Assembly (NCBI RefSeq): GCF_025602895.1
Contig: NW_026516205.1
Span: 1,353,695 to 1,417,694, forward strand
From: Polychytrium aggregatum
Taxonomy: Eukaryota; Chytridiomycota; Chytridiomycetes; Polychytriales
Reading direction: 5' to 3'
Length of the DNA stretch: 64,000 nucleotides
Of the stretch, positions 12,486-24,192 are shown in pieces; positions within the stretch are counted from its first letter, which is position 1, and every line of letters begins with the position of its first letter. Both the position numbers and the translations under genes were made by a program. The notes under the pieces were generated by a model. It did no database searches and was not told the origin of the DNA. It saw only the letters and a program-made list of their open reading frames with translations.

Positions 12486-13430
12486 TCAATAGAGCTGGAG
12501 ATGCGAGAGCACGTTGAGGGCATGCTGATCCAGGTTGAACCACAGGCAGACGACACACAGGATCGGGTAGTACCACGAGCCCGATGTCTCCAGGGTCGAG
12601 GCAAAGTGCTGGATGTACAGCAGCGATGCCGAAAAGATGAGCATGACCTTCAGGCCGTAGATGTAGAAGGTGAATAGGGCGCCGTTGAAGACGATCAGCT
12701 GGCGCTTGGAGAGGGTCAGGATCAGCTTGTCGAGGGAGCCAAGTTGGTGCTGGTGGTGGAGCGTCTTTGTGGATGGCGAATCGGCATGCTTTTCAGCAGT
12801 GCTCGAGTCCAGGGAGACGCCTTCGTCCAGGTTGTATCGGTGAAAGTCAACCCAGAGATGCGACGTCAGGACCCAGAGCTGGGCCAGGCGATCGAGGGCC
12901 AGCTGGGTAATGACGATGGCCAGGATTCCCGAACCGATGGACGAGCCAGGGAACCATTCGAGGGCGACGAGGGAGACAACCGACTCGACGGCAAAGTGCA
13001 GCGACGGGGCGCTGAAGACCGACTGTGGGAGGGCTGTCCAGACAATGTCAGGGACCAGATCGGTGACCCAGAGCGACTGGAAGACCAGCTGCAGGAGCGA
13101 TCGGTGCTGCTGGACAAAAGCTGGCCCGTGCAGGAAAACGCCTGTAGAGACGACTCCAGCAGCGACAAGGTAGAAGAAGCCCCAGTGGAAGTGGGTGAGA
13201 AGGCGGGCCGGATGGGGCCCGGCGGATGGCTGCTTGCGCTGGATGAGTCGCGAGTGCTTGACGAGCAGAGACTGGTTCCATAGCTCGAGGAGCGAATGCA
13301 CGCCAAGCGCCGCGGCGAGGAACGAGGTGTGGTGGGTCTGGATGAACGAATCGGGGATATGGAGCAAGCCGGCGAGGGCAAGACTGGCCAGAGAGACGGC
13401 AGGCACGGCGCAGTCCAGGAACAGCGACAT
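12486..13430 (-). CDS. Unrecognised polytopic membrane protein
   Basis: A single uninterrupted frame of about 314 residues from the ATG at 13430 (MSLFLDCAVPAVSLASLALA). The frame stays open upstream to 13583, but that stretch is less protein-like. There are roughly six to seven hydrophobic segments, including LTHFHWGFFYLVAAGVV, GILAIVITQLALDRLA and a C-terminal pair ending YYPILCVVCLWFNLDQ. A polar loop rich in Ser, His and Lys separates the last segments. No catalytic motif or family signature is recognised, so no function is proposed. The nearest upstream gene on the other strand starts at 15130, leaving a 1.7 kb repeat-rich promoter region. Confidence 0.7.
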   Translation of the reverse strand: MSLFLDCAVPAVSLASLALAGLLHIPDSFIQTHHTSFLAAALGVHSLLELWNQSLLVKHSRLIQRKQPSAGPHPARLLTHFHWGFFYLVAAGVVSTGVFLHGPAFVQQHRSLLQLVFQSLWVTDLVPDIVWTALPQSVFSAPSLHFAVESVVSLVALEWFPGSSIGSGILAIVITQLALDRLAQLWVLTSHLWVDFHRYNLDEGVSLDSSTAEKHADSPSTKTLHHQHQLGSLDKLILTLSKRQLIVFNGALFTFYIYGLKVMLIFSASLLYIQHFASTLETSGSWYYPILCVVCLWFNLDQHALNVLSHLQLY

Positions 13431-13660
13431 TGTGGATATGTAATGCGACAGTTGAGCAGCGATTGATGCGACCGGGAGGCAGACGGAGCGATTCAGCGAG
13501 TCTGAGGAGGCGAGCGACGAAAGGGAATATATATGGATGAGGTCTCGCAAGAGCGAATTTGAAATGGTCGATGCGCAGGACACGGCGATGCTGCGGACTC
13601 TGGGGCCAACAAGCTCGCAGCCTGGGTATTGATAATGAGTCAGGACTGCCGGGGGGGGGA

Positions 13661-13733
13661 GCCAAGCAGTTCAAAGAAACGAGGCCAAGCAGTGCAAAGA
13701 AACGAGGCCGGGCAGTGCAAAGAAACGAGCCAA
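13661..13733. repeat. 23-bp tandem repeat, three copies
   Basis: Units at 13661-13683, 13684-13706 and 13707-13729 differ by only one to three bases. Each contains CAAAGAAACGAG, and a partial fourth copy follows. Confidence 0.9.
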
Positions 13734-13929
13734 GAAGCCCGGGCGGCGTGCATGGTGGGGGTCAAAGCCTGCCAGGCGTGGGCAGAATGGGAGCATCGGG
13801 ACCATCGGGACCATCGGCGCAAACAGGGATCACGCTCTTCCGGCCAGCATTGTTTTGGTTCTCTGGAGATGGTTCGGTGGCTGCGGCCGTGAGGGGGCGA
13901 TCTGGTGAGGACAGTGGACATGCGCCATT

Positions 13930-14008
13930 GATGTGTCGAAGTGTTGAAGTGTTGATGTTTTGAAGTGTTGATGTGTTGATGTTTTGATGTGTTGATGTGT
14001 CGATATGA
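13930..14008. repeat. TGTTGATG/TGTTTTGA minisatellite
   Basis: A degenerate array of 8-11 bp units made of GTGTTGAAG, GTGTTGATG and TTTTGATG variants. Confidence 0.85.
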
Positions 14009-14620
14009 AATGAGCGTGAATCGAATATGCGCAATCGATCTCAACGACGCTCCCACATGGCTCGACGACGACTCTCGTTCTCCGACAACCCTCCCACAGT
14101 ACCCAATCCCACTCCTCCCACTCCATCGCGGCATTCTTGGCCTCTCTTGGCCTCTCTTGGCTTTGACGTGGCCAAGAAACAGCCGCATCTGGTGTCGATG
14201 TGTCTTGTGCTGACTGGCCAGGGCGGTGCATGCCAAGACCAGCACCACGAATACCGTCGCCGGGTGGGATTGCTGCCATCCAGGTGCAATCAGCCATCCA
14301 ACGGACATCCAACGGACACCCAACGGACATCCGGCGCTGGCCTGATTGACCCTCAGAGTGCGTCTCTGATTCAACCCTCAGCGATGCGAATTGCATCTCC
14401 CCTCCCTCCCTTCGCACTCCCTCCGTCTTCCTGTCCCTTTGCACTTGAGAATCTCCTCTTGACCAACCAACTTCCGGACCCAAGTTTCGGCATCCCATCG
14501 GGCGGCTAAGACAGCAGCCACGGTCCGCACGGCGATCCCAAACGTCTCGCTTCAGCCTCTGTAGTGTCTCTGGCCATTTGTAAGTTGGCCCGAAATCCTC
14601 CGAGTGCTGCCACCGGCGAC

Positions 14621-14693
14621 GATGGCAATGATGGCGATGATGGCGATGATGGCGATGATGGCGATGATGGCGATGATGGCGACGAAGAATGGC
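14621..14693. repeat. 9-bp tandem repeat (GATGGCGAT)n
   Basis: About eight near-perfect copies of a 9-bp unit. It translates as Met-Ala-Met runs or His-His-Arg runs depending on frame, which explains the long but meaningless open frames here. Confidence 0.9.
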
Positions 14694-15129
14694 GAGGGTG
14701 CTGAGCAGAACCACGCTGCTCTCGCCTGCTTGATGCTGCACCAGTCGCCGCAGTCCTTGATTTGCAATTCGGCTTCTTGGTCGTGGTTTCTATCTGGGTT
14801 GGGTTGCCACAGCGGCATTCCCACGACTCGTTGCCGCTTGTGCTTGTCGTCGCCTCTGCTCGGACTGCCGTTGCCTGCGTTGGTCGGAGATGGATACACT
14901 CTTCGGCAATATCGGTATCGTCGGCTCAACCCATTCGTTGGATCTCCCAGGCTCGCCGCTATCATCGCGCAAGTACCCCCTATCCATAGGCAGTCCTTCA
15001 GCGATCTCGAAGCGAGTCCAGGCCATCAGCTCTCCAAGCATACTGGAGACAGGGTTGCTGCACTCCACTCCCCCCGGTATTCCTTGGCTGACCATCACCT
15101 CATCCAGCAGCACTTGATCGACAGCACAG

Positions 15130-17520
15130 ATGGGTCGGCAGGGTGTCCTCCTCGGTGCGGACACACAGCGGCTGCCGGTCCAGCCCATTCTCGAAATCAT
15201 CCCTCGTCCTCCGACTGCACCCAAGCCATCGACCGCCCCGCATTCGCACACCTTCCCCGTCTATACCGGGATCCTCCCGGCCTCGGCTGTTCCTCCCCGG
15301 ATCTCGGGACAGGCGCGACAGGGCTCATGGGCCCTGGTCTCGAGTGCGGTTCTTGCCCGCGACCCAAACGCACTCAAGGAGATCCGGCCGAATCTCGAAA
15401 GCGCCTTGGCTCGGTCCGGCACCATCTATGAGTCGGCCTTCTCGAGCGAGTCCGTCAACCAGATCGCGGACAACCGGGCCTCCCAGGCCGAAAAGGGCCG
15501 CTCGATGTCGACCATGCAAGATCCCGGTGCCGGGAGCTCTGAGGCCCGGTACTCGGCTGTCAAGAGCTTGCTCTCACAAGAGTCGGCACCGCTCCTGACC
15601 TCGGATGATGACACCAGCAGCGACCTGCCTCCCGACCCGGCGCTGGCCGAGAAGGAAAACATCCGGCGGCTCTGTGAGTCGCGATACATCATGCCCAACC
15701 TCCTCGAGAGCAAGCTGCGACGAGAGGCGCTCCTGGAGCGTGAGAAGCGACATCCCGATGGACTGCACACCCGCATCCTCTATGCCAACTATATCAACAC
15801 ACCGATCCGGCGGCCCAAGCGCGGGTCCGTTCCCACTCTCGCCCTCGAGGACAAGAACAGCAAGGAAGAGTCGGTCAAGAAGAACGACGGCAAGAAGCGG
15901 CGCCAGTACAAGAAGCTGCAGCTCGGGCCGATGCGGTTTGCCAATAAGCCTAAGGAGAGCGGGCCGGTGCATGATCCGTCTCCGTCCATCTCGGATCGCA
16001 GCTTCGACAGCACTGGCGATGTCAGCGGTGCCGTGCCCGGATCCAAGGCAAGCCATGCCGGTATCGGGCGACGCAGCAACGCTCCAAAGTCCCTCAAGTC
16101 CAACGTCAACCTGATCCGCCTCAGTCTCAAGATGCGGCGTGCGCCAGGAAGCACCCTCCAAGAGTCGACCTCGACCCAGGAGCCGATTGCCGAGGAAAGA
16201 CAGCGGCGAACCGGCTCGCGGCCTGTGTCTAGCAAAATCATGCGGCCGCCGTTCGTCGCAGCTGCAACCGAGGAGGCAGGGCGGTCGAGCCGGTCTGGAT
16301 CGGCCCGAACCAGCATCCTCGCGCACGATATCCGCCAGCGGATCCGCAATTCGTCCTTCAAGAGCAGCATGTCGGCCTCGAGCAGCTACAACGGCGCCAA
16401 CGGCGCAGCGGTTGCTCCTCGACACCGGGCTGGTTCCAGCATGGCCGATACGATCACGCTGGCGATGCTGACCAAACGAGTCAGCTCGGCCGAAGGCACC
16501 CGCAAGCGCCGACGCAACGCCGTGAAGGGCCATGCGGCAGACACCGAGATGCGCAAGTACCAGCTCGAGGAGGTTGACCGCATCGTCGAGGCCTTCCACC
16601 GACAGGGCATGTCGATCAGCCGGCGGGTGGTCGAGCGAGCCATCCTCGTGCCCGAGGAGATCCTGCATGCGGCGCCCAAGGCCGTCAAGGTCGTCAAGGC
16701 CAAGCCCAAGCGCATCCCAATGCATCTGCGGCAGCGGGTGATGGAGAGCAGCGACAGCGACAGCGACGAGGCCGACCGCTACCCGACCAAGGTGCACGAG
16801 CCCTTGAGCCTCAATTCGATTGTGGTGAGGCCGCGGCTGCGGAAGGTCGACTCGGAGTCGCGGCTGGTGACGAACCGGGGACGCACCAACAACTGGTGGA
16901 CGGTCGACGAATACAAGGTGCTGAAGAAGGGCTGGGAGAAGCTCACCGAGGAACACCGGCGCGAGCGGGTCAACCGGGCCTTCCGCCGCAAGTACATGAT
17001 CATGCCCTTCAACTCGTACATCCGCAGCCGGCCCTCGACCGCCGATGCAGCCGTGCGTGGCTCCAAGTACAAGCGGCCGGCTGCAGACAGCCTCGACTCG
17101 CTGGCACACAAGCCGCAGGACCGCAAGGACTATGGCCGAAGCATCCACAAGCTGATCCACGGACGCATGCAGGATGGTCAGGGCAACTGGTTCCCGTCGC
17201 TGACTCGCGGCCGGCCGCTTCCACAGATCACGACCGAGAACCGAGCATCGAGCCCGGGAGGCGGAGGCGACGCTCGGTCAATCTTTCGGTCGGCATCGGC
17301 GGCGACGGCACCGCGCTCGCAATGCTCGTCAGGCGGTGGACGATACAGCAAGCTACCGGACGTGCAGGTGTATGGCCAGGATCCGGCGCTGAATGCGGAC
17401 TTGCTTGTGGGCGAACATACCCGGCGGTCCACATCGGCGTCGTCGATGTATACCCAGAGCGCATTCTCCAAGTACCGACCCAACGTGCTCGCACCGACGC
17501 CTGTTCCGCCCGACGACTGA
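15130..17520 (+). CDS. Unrecognised basic, low-complexity protein (796 aa)
   Basis: A single-exon frame from the ATG at 15130 to the TGA at 17518-17520. The product is Arg/Ser/Pro/Lys-rich and probably largely disordered. The most protein-like segments are MRKYQLEEVDRIVEAFHRQG (near residue 475) and, near residues 590-640, a conserved-looking block with NNWWTVDEYKVLKKGWEKL, RRERVNRAFRRKYMIMPFNS and YIRSRPS. An acidic Ser/Asp patch (SSDSDSDEAD) lies near residue 540. No known domain is recognised and no function is proposed. Codon use (strong C/G third positions) is like the neighbouring housekeeping genes, which supports real coding. The longest antisense frame, about 528 residues, is a shadow. 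Confidence 0.75.
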   Translation: MGRQGVLLGADTQRLPVQPILEIIPRPPTAPKPSTAPHSHTFPVYTGILPASAVPPRISGQARQGSWALVSSAVLARDPNALKEIRPNLESALARSGTIYESAFSSESVNQIADNRASQAEKGRSMSTMQDPGAGSSEARYSAVKSLLSQESAPLLTSDDDTSSDLPPDPALAEKENIRRLCESRYIMPNLLESKLRREALLEREKRHPDGLHTRILYANYINTPIRRPKRGSVPTLALEDKNSKEESVKKNDGKKRRQYKKLQLGPMRFANKPKESGPVHDPSPSISDRSFDSTGDVSGAVPGSKASHAGIGRRSNAPKSLKSNVNLIRLSLKMRRAPGSTLQESTSTQEPIAEERQRRTGSRPVSSKIMRPPFVAAATEEAGRSSRSGSARTSILAHDIRQRIRNSSFKSSMSASSSYNGANGAAVAPRHRAGSSMADTITLAMLTKRVSSAEGTRKRRRNAVKGHAADTEMRKYQLEEVDRIVEAFHRQGMSISRRVVERAILVPEEILHAAPKAVKVVKAKPKRIPMHLRQRVMESSDSDSDEADRYPTKVHEPLSLNSIVVRPRLRKVDSESRLVTNRGRTNNWWTVDEYKVLKKGWEKLTEEHRRERVNRAFRRKYMIMPFNSYIRSRPSTADAAVRGSKYKRPAADSLDSLAHKPQDRKDYGRSIHKLIHGRMQDGQGNWFPSLTRGRPLPQITTENRASSPGGGGDARSIFRSASAATAPRSQCSSGGGRYSKLPDVQVYGQDPALNADLLVGEHTRRSTSASSMYTQSAFSKYRPNVLAPTPVPPDD

Positions 17521-17661
17521 TGCCGAGGGTCAAATACAGAGGTGGACTGCGTGCGTGCAAGAGACGCTGGAGCTGCGAACCGCGCGGACGATGCCAGGGT
17601 CATGAGTCTTGCGTCCGTGCCGGGGTCGCGATGCTCACGGGAGATTCGATACCTGGCGGGA

Positions 17662-17724
17662 GCTGTGCCGATGCTGTGCCGATGCTGTGTCGGTGCTGTG
17701 TCGGTGCTGTGTCGGGGCTGTGCG
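17662..17724. repeat. 11-bp tandem repeat (GCTGTGYCGRT)n
   Basis: Five full 11-bp units and a partial sixth. The third to fifth copies share a C-to-T change. Confidence 0.9.
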
Positions 17725-18053
17725 ACTGGGGACCGAATTTGGCGATGTGGCGATGCTGGCACTTCCATTTACGGAACACGGGCGACGCGCAGGGCCACGC
17801 CGAGAAGGCGGGCTGGGCACAGGGCCGCCGCCCAACAGGATGCTGCTGGCAGTGTTGTTGTTGTTTGGATACTGTTGTTGTTGATGTTGTTGTTGCTGGC
17901 TTTGTTGTGCTCCGTGTCGCTGGCTGTTGGCTGCCATTGGCCCGCTGGGCGCCGCTGTCGCTGTGCTGTGTTTGGTGGCTGTCGCGCCGCCGTGTGACGT
18001 CTGTGTGACACCATAGCACGCAGCCAATCGCCGTCCGCCAAACGGTGCGCAGC

Positions 18054-18093
18054 ACCACACACACACACATACGCACACACACACACGCACACC
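18054..18093. repeat. CA-rich dinucleotide tract
   Basis: An interrupted (CA)n run upstream of the UDP-glucose dehydrogenase start codon. Confidence 0.8.
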
Positions 18094-18208
18094 CAGCCTC
18101 GCCGTTGACTCAACGACCACCATAAAACCCGCGGATTGCCAGCCCCTTTCCTCGTGGCCGTCTTCCTCGCCTCTCGCTTCCATCGCCAACACCCTCGCCT
18201 CGCCCATC

Positions 18209-20728
18209 ATGGTCAAGATCTGCTGTATTGGTGCCGGCTACGTCGGTGCGTCTTGCTTGCTGTGTTGCTTTGTCACGGCCGGCCCTCTGGGCGATTGACC
18301 AGGCTGCCTCCGCGGCGCCTTGGTCTCCTGGCATCGCTGGTTACTCGGCCTCGGCTTCCTCCCCCACCTCCAGCCGTCAGCAGCTGGCTGCCGCCCAGCA
18401 CTGCAACGGCAGCTGCAGCACTGTCGGTGCTGCATCCGTCTCACCTTAGTCGGAGCAAAGCGAACGCACGACATGTTTCGGATCAAGAGCCCACACTGCC
18501 GGCACACCTGCTTACTCCCCCCCTCTCGCACCTGTTCCCGCACCCTCCTGTTCCCTCTGCCAGGTGGCCCCACTTGCGCCGTCATCGCCTACAAGTGCCC
18601 CGAAGTCAAGGTCACCATTGTTGACATCAACCAGAACAGAATCGACCAGTGGAACTCGGACATCCTCCCGATCTACGAGCCCGGACTGGATGAGATCGTC
18701 AAGGCCACCCGCGGCCGCAACCTGTTCTTCAGCACCGCTGTCGACGAGGCCATCATCGAGGCCGATCTCATCTTTGTCTCTGTCAACACCCCCACCAAGA
18801 AGACCGGCATGGGTGCTGGCTTTGCCGCTGACCTGGCGTAAGCACTCTGATCATGATTTTGCCGCTGTTCCTGATCCGCTCCGGCTCTCTTGACGAGCCC
18901 TGTACTTCCCCACCCCCTGTTTCGACTCTCATCTCGGCGCTCGCTCCTTGCAGCCGATAGTCTCGTCTGTCTGCGATCCTCGTGTGTGCTCGAATCCCAT
19001 CCCGGCCCCGTGATCCGGCCATCCTGGGACCCGACCCACCCTGACCTCGCGATCATCCAACGCTTCTTTCTTTGCCCACAGCTACATCGAGGCCGCCACT
19101 CGCCGCATCGCCAAGGTCGCCACCTCCTCCAAGATCGTCATCGAAAAGTCCACTGTCCCTTGCCGCACTGCCGAGAGCATGCGCAAGATCCTGGACGCCA
19201 ACAGCCGTGCCGACATCAACTTCCAGATCCTGTCCAACCCCGAGTTCCTCGCCGAGGGCACCGCCATCGAGGATCTCTTCAGCCCCGATCGTGTCCTCAT
19301 TGGCTGCCTCGATACCCCCGAGGGCCACAAGGCTCAGCAGACCCTTGCTGATGTCTACGCTCACTGGGTTCCCCGCGAGCGTATCATCGGCATGAACCTC
19401 TGGTCCTCTGAGCTCTCCAAGCTGGTATGTTGCCGTCTGTCCGTTGCTTTTCTGGCGTTGCCGTTGGAAAACCAGGACACTCCCAGATTGGTGCTCTCGG
19501 TCGTGGGCTTTGATGAAACAACCGCGCTGACCCGCCCCTTCGTGTTTGGCAATGTCGCTTTGTCGCTTGGCCACCGTTGTTGATTGCGCCGCATTCTAGG
19601 CTGCCAACGCCATCCTCGCTCAGCGCATCTCGAGCATCAACGCCCTCAGCGCCATTTGCGAGGCCACTGGCGCTGATGTCGATGAGGTCGGCTTTGCCTG
19701 CGGTCTCGACAGCCGCATCGGCCCCAAGTTCCTGAAGGCCAGTGTTGGCTTTGGTGGCAGCTGCTTCCAGAAGGATATCCTCAACCTCGTCTATCTGAGT
19801 GAGAGCCTGAACCTCCCCGAGGTCGCCGCCTACTGGCAGCAGGTGAGATTATGGGTCGATGCACAGTGTCCTGGGTGTCTGTTGATCCGCAAATAGTGCG
19901 CCGCTCGCTGACCCTTCCCGCTCTCGCTCCAGGTTGTCATCATGAACGAGTACCAGAAGAGCCGCTTCGCTGCTCGCGTCGTCAAGAAGCTCTTCAACAC
20001 CATCACCAACAAGAAGATTGCTGTCCTTGGCTTTGCCTTCAAGAAGAACACTGGCGACACCCGCGAGTCTGCCGCCATCAGCCTGATCAAGTACTTCATC
20101 CAGGAGAACGCCAACATCCACATCTACGATCCCAAGGTGAGGGATCGTCCGCCCGTCTATCGCGGATGTGTCTGAGATTTGCGCTGGTTCGGACTGATTG
20201 CTCCAATCAACTGACACGACGCCGTCGTCCATGCTCCTCCTGCAGGTCAGCGTCGAGCAGATCGAGGAAGATCTCATTTACCCCGGCATCGCCACTCCCG
20301 AGCAGTGTAAGTTCCTCGCCACAGCAAAGTTGCCCGGCCCCTCGTCTCGCACCGATCGCTCGCTCACAGACATTTGCTTCTATAGATGCCAAGCGCATCA
20401 ACATCCACCAGGATGCCTACAGCGCTGCCCAGGATGCCGACGCCGTTATCATTGTCACCGAGTGGGACGAGTTCAAGACCCTTGACTACAGCCGTGTCTA
20501 CGAGAACATGAACAAGCCCGCCTTCATCTTTGACGGTCGACTGATCCTGAACCACAAGGAGCTGAAGGCCATCGGCTTCGAGGTATGTGCGGCTCCGCTC
20601 CCCAGCCTGACTAGAGTAACCTGTGCACCCTGCGTGCTCTAGCAAAGACGACACTGCCTGATGGCTGATGTTTCGACGGGCCCATCTTCCCGACACAGGT
20701 CGAGGTTATCGGCAAGGTTATCCAGTAA
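18209..20728 (+). CDS. UDP-glucose 6-dehydrogenase
   Basis: Eight-exon gene for the NAD-dependent enzyme that oxidises UDP-glucose twice to UDP-glucuronate, a precursor for cell-wall and capsule polysaccharides and for UDP-xylose. Exons, all with in-phase GT-AG joins: 18209-18244, 18564-18837, 19082-19424, 19600-19842, 19933-20136, 20246-20306, 20386-20582 and 20699-20728. The first exon, [13 protein letters not shown], is the NAD-binding GxGxxG loop and continues after the intron with [13 protein letters not shown]. Other hallmarks are [39 protein letters not shown] and the catalytic-cysteine motif [31 protein letters not shown] and VTEWDEF follow, and the last exon encodes VEVIGKVIQ. All three domains are complete and the length is normal. 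Confidence 0.97.
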
Positions 20729-21515
20729 ACAAAATCACTCCGTGGCCCGATTCCCGCCTGTTTCTCCTGCGCACTTTGCTGCGCCTCGATTGTCTGGACA
20801 GCGCCCCACCCCACTCCGACACCGAGCCCTCTCGATCGCAGACTCTTCCTGTGTTGAGCAAACCTCTTTTTATTCTTCCCTCTGTGCGTTCAAATCTCTT
20901 TGCGTTCAAATATATCTGGTACAGTCTACCCAGAAAGAAGCGGGACAGTCACTTTCTGGCATCGGCGACACGAGTCTGCTGATCTGTTGGCTCCAGCGGG
21001 CAAGCTGTGCGATTGTTTCCTGTCCTGGTTGGCAATCCTATTGATGTGTCGATGTGCGAGCGTGATGCCTCCACTCCATGTGGGAGTGTGGTGCATTCAC
21101 TCGACTCTCTGGACTGTTTCATGGTGTATCGATATCAAGATACTCGACCTTGAGTCGCCCAGCCTCCCAGTCTCCTTGGACACACCGTTTGTGATCATGG
21201 CGAGAGTGTATTCAGGACCCAGAACACAAGAGGGTGTCCTGTTTTTGTTTTGGGATCGCTGTATATGCACATTTGTTTGGCTAGAGCGGATATGTAGAGT
21301 AAATATGGCTCTCCGTTCATATTGCGGACTCCTCAGGGTGGAGGTGGGGGGAAGGTAATGGAAGAGCGGAGCATGCGTGTATGTGTGCGAGGCAAGACGA
21401 GCAGAACACAAAAGCAGGGCTGGATCGGCGGTGCTTCTTTCTACTCGGCAACAGTCGAAAAATCGCGCTGTTTGAAGAGTGAAGGAGGGGGGGGGTTTAA
21501 GCCCACAGCGCCAGG
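20729..21515. other. Convergent 3' intergenic region
   Basis: Lies between the 3' ends of UDP-glucose dehydrogenase (+) and uroporphyrinogen decarboxylase (-). No gene is seen. The AT content is higher than in flanking coding sequence, as expected for two 3' UTRs. Confidence 0.6.
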
Positions 21516-23332
21516 TTAGTGAACAGCGACAGACTTTGGGAACCGGCCGAGAGTAGCCATGTCATTCATGCAAGGACGGTGCCAGCCACATATGCCGGGT
21601 TGGCCACTGCTGTATCTCCAACATGGGCACGGTGGTCCGGGATTGCAGATACTTACGACAGCCTCGAGGAAGTTTCGCAGGTGCTCGGGGTCCATGTCTA
21701 GCAGTGCGGGAAAGGGGACAGGAGAATGATTAGTCTGCAAGATCAACTCGGGAGTCAAGGCAGTGACTGCAGCAGTATCCCTCCGCGGCGTTCGACGTTT
21801 ACAGAGATCGCCAGCTTGCATTTACACAGGCACACCGCCGGTAGGCCTCTGCTGCAGCGGACGGCATCAGTCTCATCCATCTAATACATCTCAGGGAAGC
21901 AGAGCTCCGTACCAGGGTAGATGCCGTGGCCGAGGTTGGCAACGTGCTTGCCGCCCTTGCCAAAGGCCTCGATCATCTCCTTGACCTGGGCACGGATGGT
22001 CTCGCGGTCGCCGTAGAGGACGCAGGGGTCAGCGTTGCCCTGCAGGACAACCTTGCCCTGGGTCTCGCGCTGGGCCTTCTCGATATCGATGGTCCAGTCG
22101 AGCGAAACGACCTCGTACTCAAGCTCCGAGAGCTCGGCCAGGGCAAAGTGGGCGCCCTTGGCAAAGACAGTCATGGGGACGGGCTCGATGCCCTCCTCAC
22201 GCAGCTGGGCCTTGACCCGGGTGGCGATCTGGGCGAGGTAGGGCAGCGAGAAGGTCTTGAAGGTCGAGGGCGAGAGCTCGCCGGCCCAAGAGTCAAAGAC
22301 TTGGAGCATCTGTGGCGAGCCCACCGACAGGGACGCATGTATGAAGCAGGGACATAGGAGCATGGTGTCATCAAGGAGAAGATGATACGGATGTCAGACA
22401 ACACGTTTGCTCAGGGGCGATGATTGAGCAGCGGCCGGGCCCGTCTCGACTCGACGCCGGCAAGCAGACACACATATGGCAGGCTTTACCTGAGCGCCAG
22501 CCTTGACCTGGCCGACCAGGAAGGGGACGATGGCGTCGGTGATGATCTGCATGAAGCGATGCGACTCCTCGGGGTGGACATACAGCCAGCTCTTGGCCTT
22601 GCTGAGGGTCTTGCTGCCGCCGCCCTCGATCGAGTAGGCCATGAGGGTCCAGGGGGCGCCGACAAAGCCAAAGAGGGGCACTCGGCCGTCCAGGCGGGTG
22701 CGGGTCAGGGTGATGGCGTCGTAGACGTACTTGAGCTTCTCGTGGACGTTGACGTTGGCGTCGACTCGGACGAGGTCAGCGGGGGTGACGATCGGGTTGG
22801 GGAAGTGGGGGCCCTTGCCAGGGACCATGATGACCTCGAGGCCAAGGGCCTGCGGGATCACCAGGATGTCGGAAAAGATGATGGAGGCATCGAGCAGGCC
22901 GGGGTATCGGTCGATGGGCTGCAGGGTCACCTTGCAAGCGAGCTCGGGGTCCTGGCAGACGGCGAAAAAGTCGTGCTCGACCTTGACGGCTCGGAACTCT
23001 GTGGCAAGAGATGGGGTATATCGAGGGAGGACGCCAATCAGCAAAGGGCCAGCCTGGAGTGGGAGGAGGAAGGAAGCGGCGGCGCCAGCCCGGTGTGGTT
23101 CACCACCGATCCATTGATCCATCGGTTCGTCCGTCCATCGGTTCGTCAATTCCGCTGCCAGCCCGACAGATCCCTCGAGATCGTGGAAGCAACGACACGG
23201 GAGCTTACCAGGGAGGTATCGGCCAGCCTGTCTCATAATCCAGACAGGTGTGCGCTCAACCTGCTCGCCGCGAGAAACTCGCAGGATGAGATCGTTCTTG
23301 AGGGGCGGGAAGTTGGTCTGGAGGGTGGCCAT
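21516..23332 (-). CDS. Uroporphyrinogen decarboxylase (heme biosynthesis)
   Basis: Multi-exon gene for the cytosolic enzyme that decarboxylates the four acetate side chains of uroporphyrinogen III to give coproporphyrinogen III. The ATG at 23332 gives [18 protein letters not shown] and [13 protein letters not shown], the active-site arginine loop; exon 1 is 23219-23332. The next exon has [30 protein letters not shown] (catalytic Asp), GPHFPNPI and [15 protein letters not shown] (substrate Tyr). The following exon has [13 protein letters not shown] and [11 protein letters not shown] (conserved His). A further splice produces [14 protein letters not shown]. The terminal exon is tiny and its acceptor is ambiguous: the frame to the stop at 21516 ends SVAVH, but a nearby alternative acceptor is possible. 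Otherwise the length and all catalytic residues are intact. Confidence 0.94.
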
Positions 23333-24192
23333 GGTTCCGGAGGATGGACAGAGACTTGGGCTGATGGCGAGCACGCCGATCCAGGGCCGGTGGTGGTGCA
23401 GCCGGCATGAGGATCCAGTTTGACAGAGCCAACGATGATGCAGGGATCAGTGCGTGAGGGGTTGCAGGTTGGTGGTGGTGGTGGTTGTGGTTGAGGGGGT
23501 TGCGGTTTGGTATCAGGATAGCAGTTACGGTTGGTGGATAGAGATAAAGCAGCCAGTGTCAGTTGCGATCAAGAGCCAGGTCGCCGAGCAGATTTATGCG
23601 AGGCAGATGCTCTCGGGGCTGAACCTGGTGCGGGATTGCGGATCGGCACAGAGCAGACGAGAAGCAAGCAGGACGCAGAAAAGGCGCAGGCGGCAGATGC
23701 AGGCGAGAGAAGCAGGAGCAAGAGGCCAGAGCAAGGGCTTGTCCTCACACCCCCACAAGCATGTCGTATCTGCGATTCGCACGGCCAAGCACCCGCACCC
23801 GCCTTGCACACCACAGATGCTTCAGACAAACGAGCCACAGCAGCCGTGACCATACCAGAGAGAGCGAGGATCAACTGAGAGCGAGACGGCAGCGACCGGG
23901 GGCAGCCAGGAAGGAGGAGGAGGAGAGCCGCACCTCTTATAGGCAGGAGTCGGCCGGGGTGGCTGGGCAAGCGAAAATTTTTCAACCGGACCGGTGGGTG
24001 GTTGTGTGCTCCGGTCGTCCCCCTTGGCGCAAGGAGCGGCATTCTCCATATCAACGCCGGCTGTTGAGCCGAAGCGTTGACCAGACGGCGGCCGTGACAG
24101 AGCTGCGACGACGGCAGCGACAATTCGTGGGATGGCAATGTACAGGCCGTAACAACACAGCGCGGCGACGATGTTGACTGCGATGGTCATGG

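Larger units (their letters stand above)
13431..15129. other. Repeat-rich intergenic region between divergent genes
   Basis: A 1.7 kb divergent promoter region. It contains three different tandem arrays, listed separately (13661-13733, 13930-14008 and 14621-14693). Long frames here translate into His-Arg or Met-Ala runs produced by the repeats and show no domain. Confidence 0.6.
17521..18208. other. Intergenic/promoter region upstream of UDP-glucose dehydrogenase
   Basis: No gene seen. The region contains an 11-bp repeat (17662-17724), a GTTGTT-rich tract (about 17848-17905) and a CA-rich tract (about 18054-18093) some 120 bp upstream of the start codon. Confidence 0.6.

Noticed and set aside
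13661-13733. Possible CRISPR-like array
   Set aside because: The 23-bp units are directly adjacent with no spacers, in a eukaryotic genome; it is an ordinary tandem repeat.
13830-14741. 303-residue frame with His-His-Arg repeats
   Set aside because: The repeats come from the 9-bp array. No domain, and it spans several unrelated tandem arrays.
15574-17160. 528-residue antisense frame under the basic 796-residue protein
   Set aside because: Typical high-GC antisense shadow; the sense frame is longer and has a proper ATG and stop.
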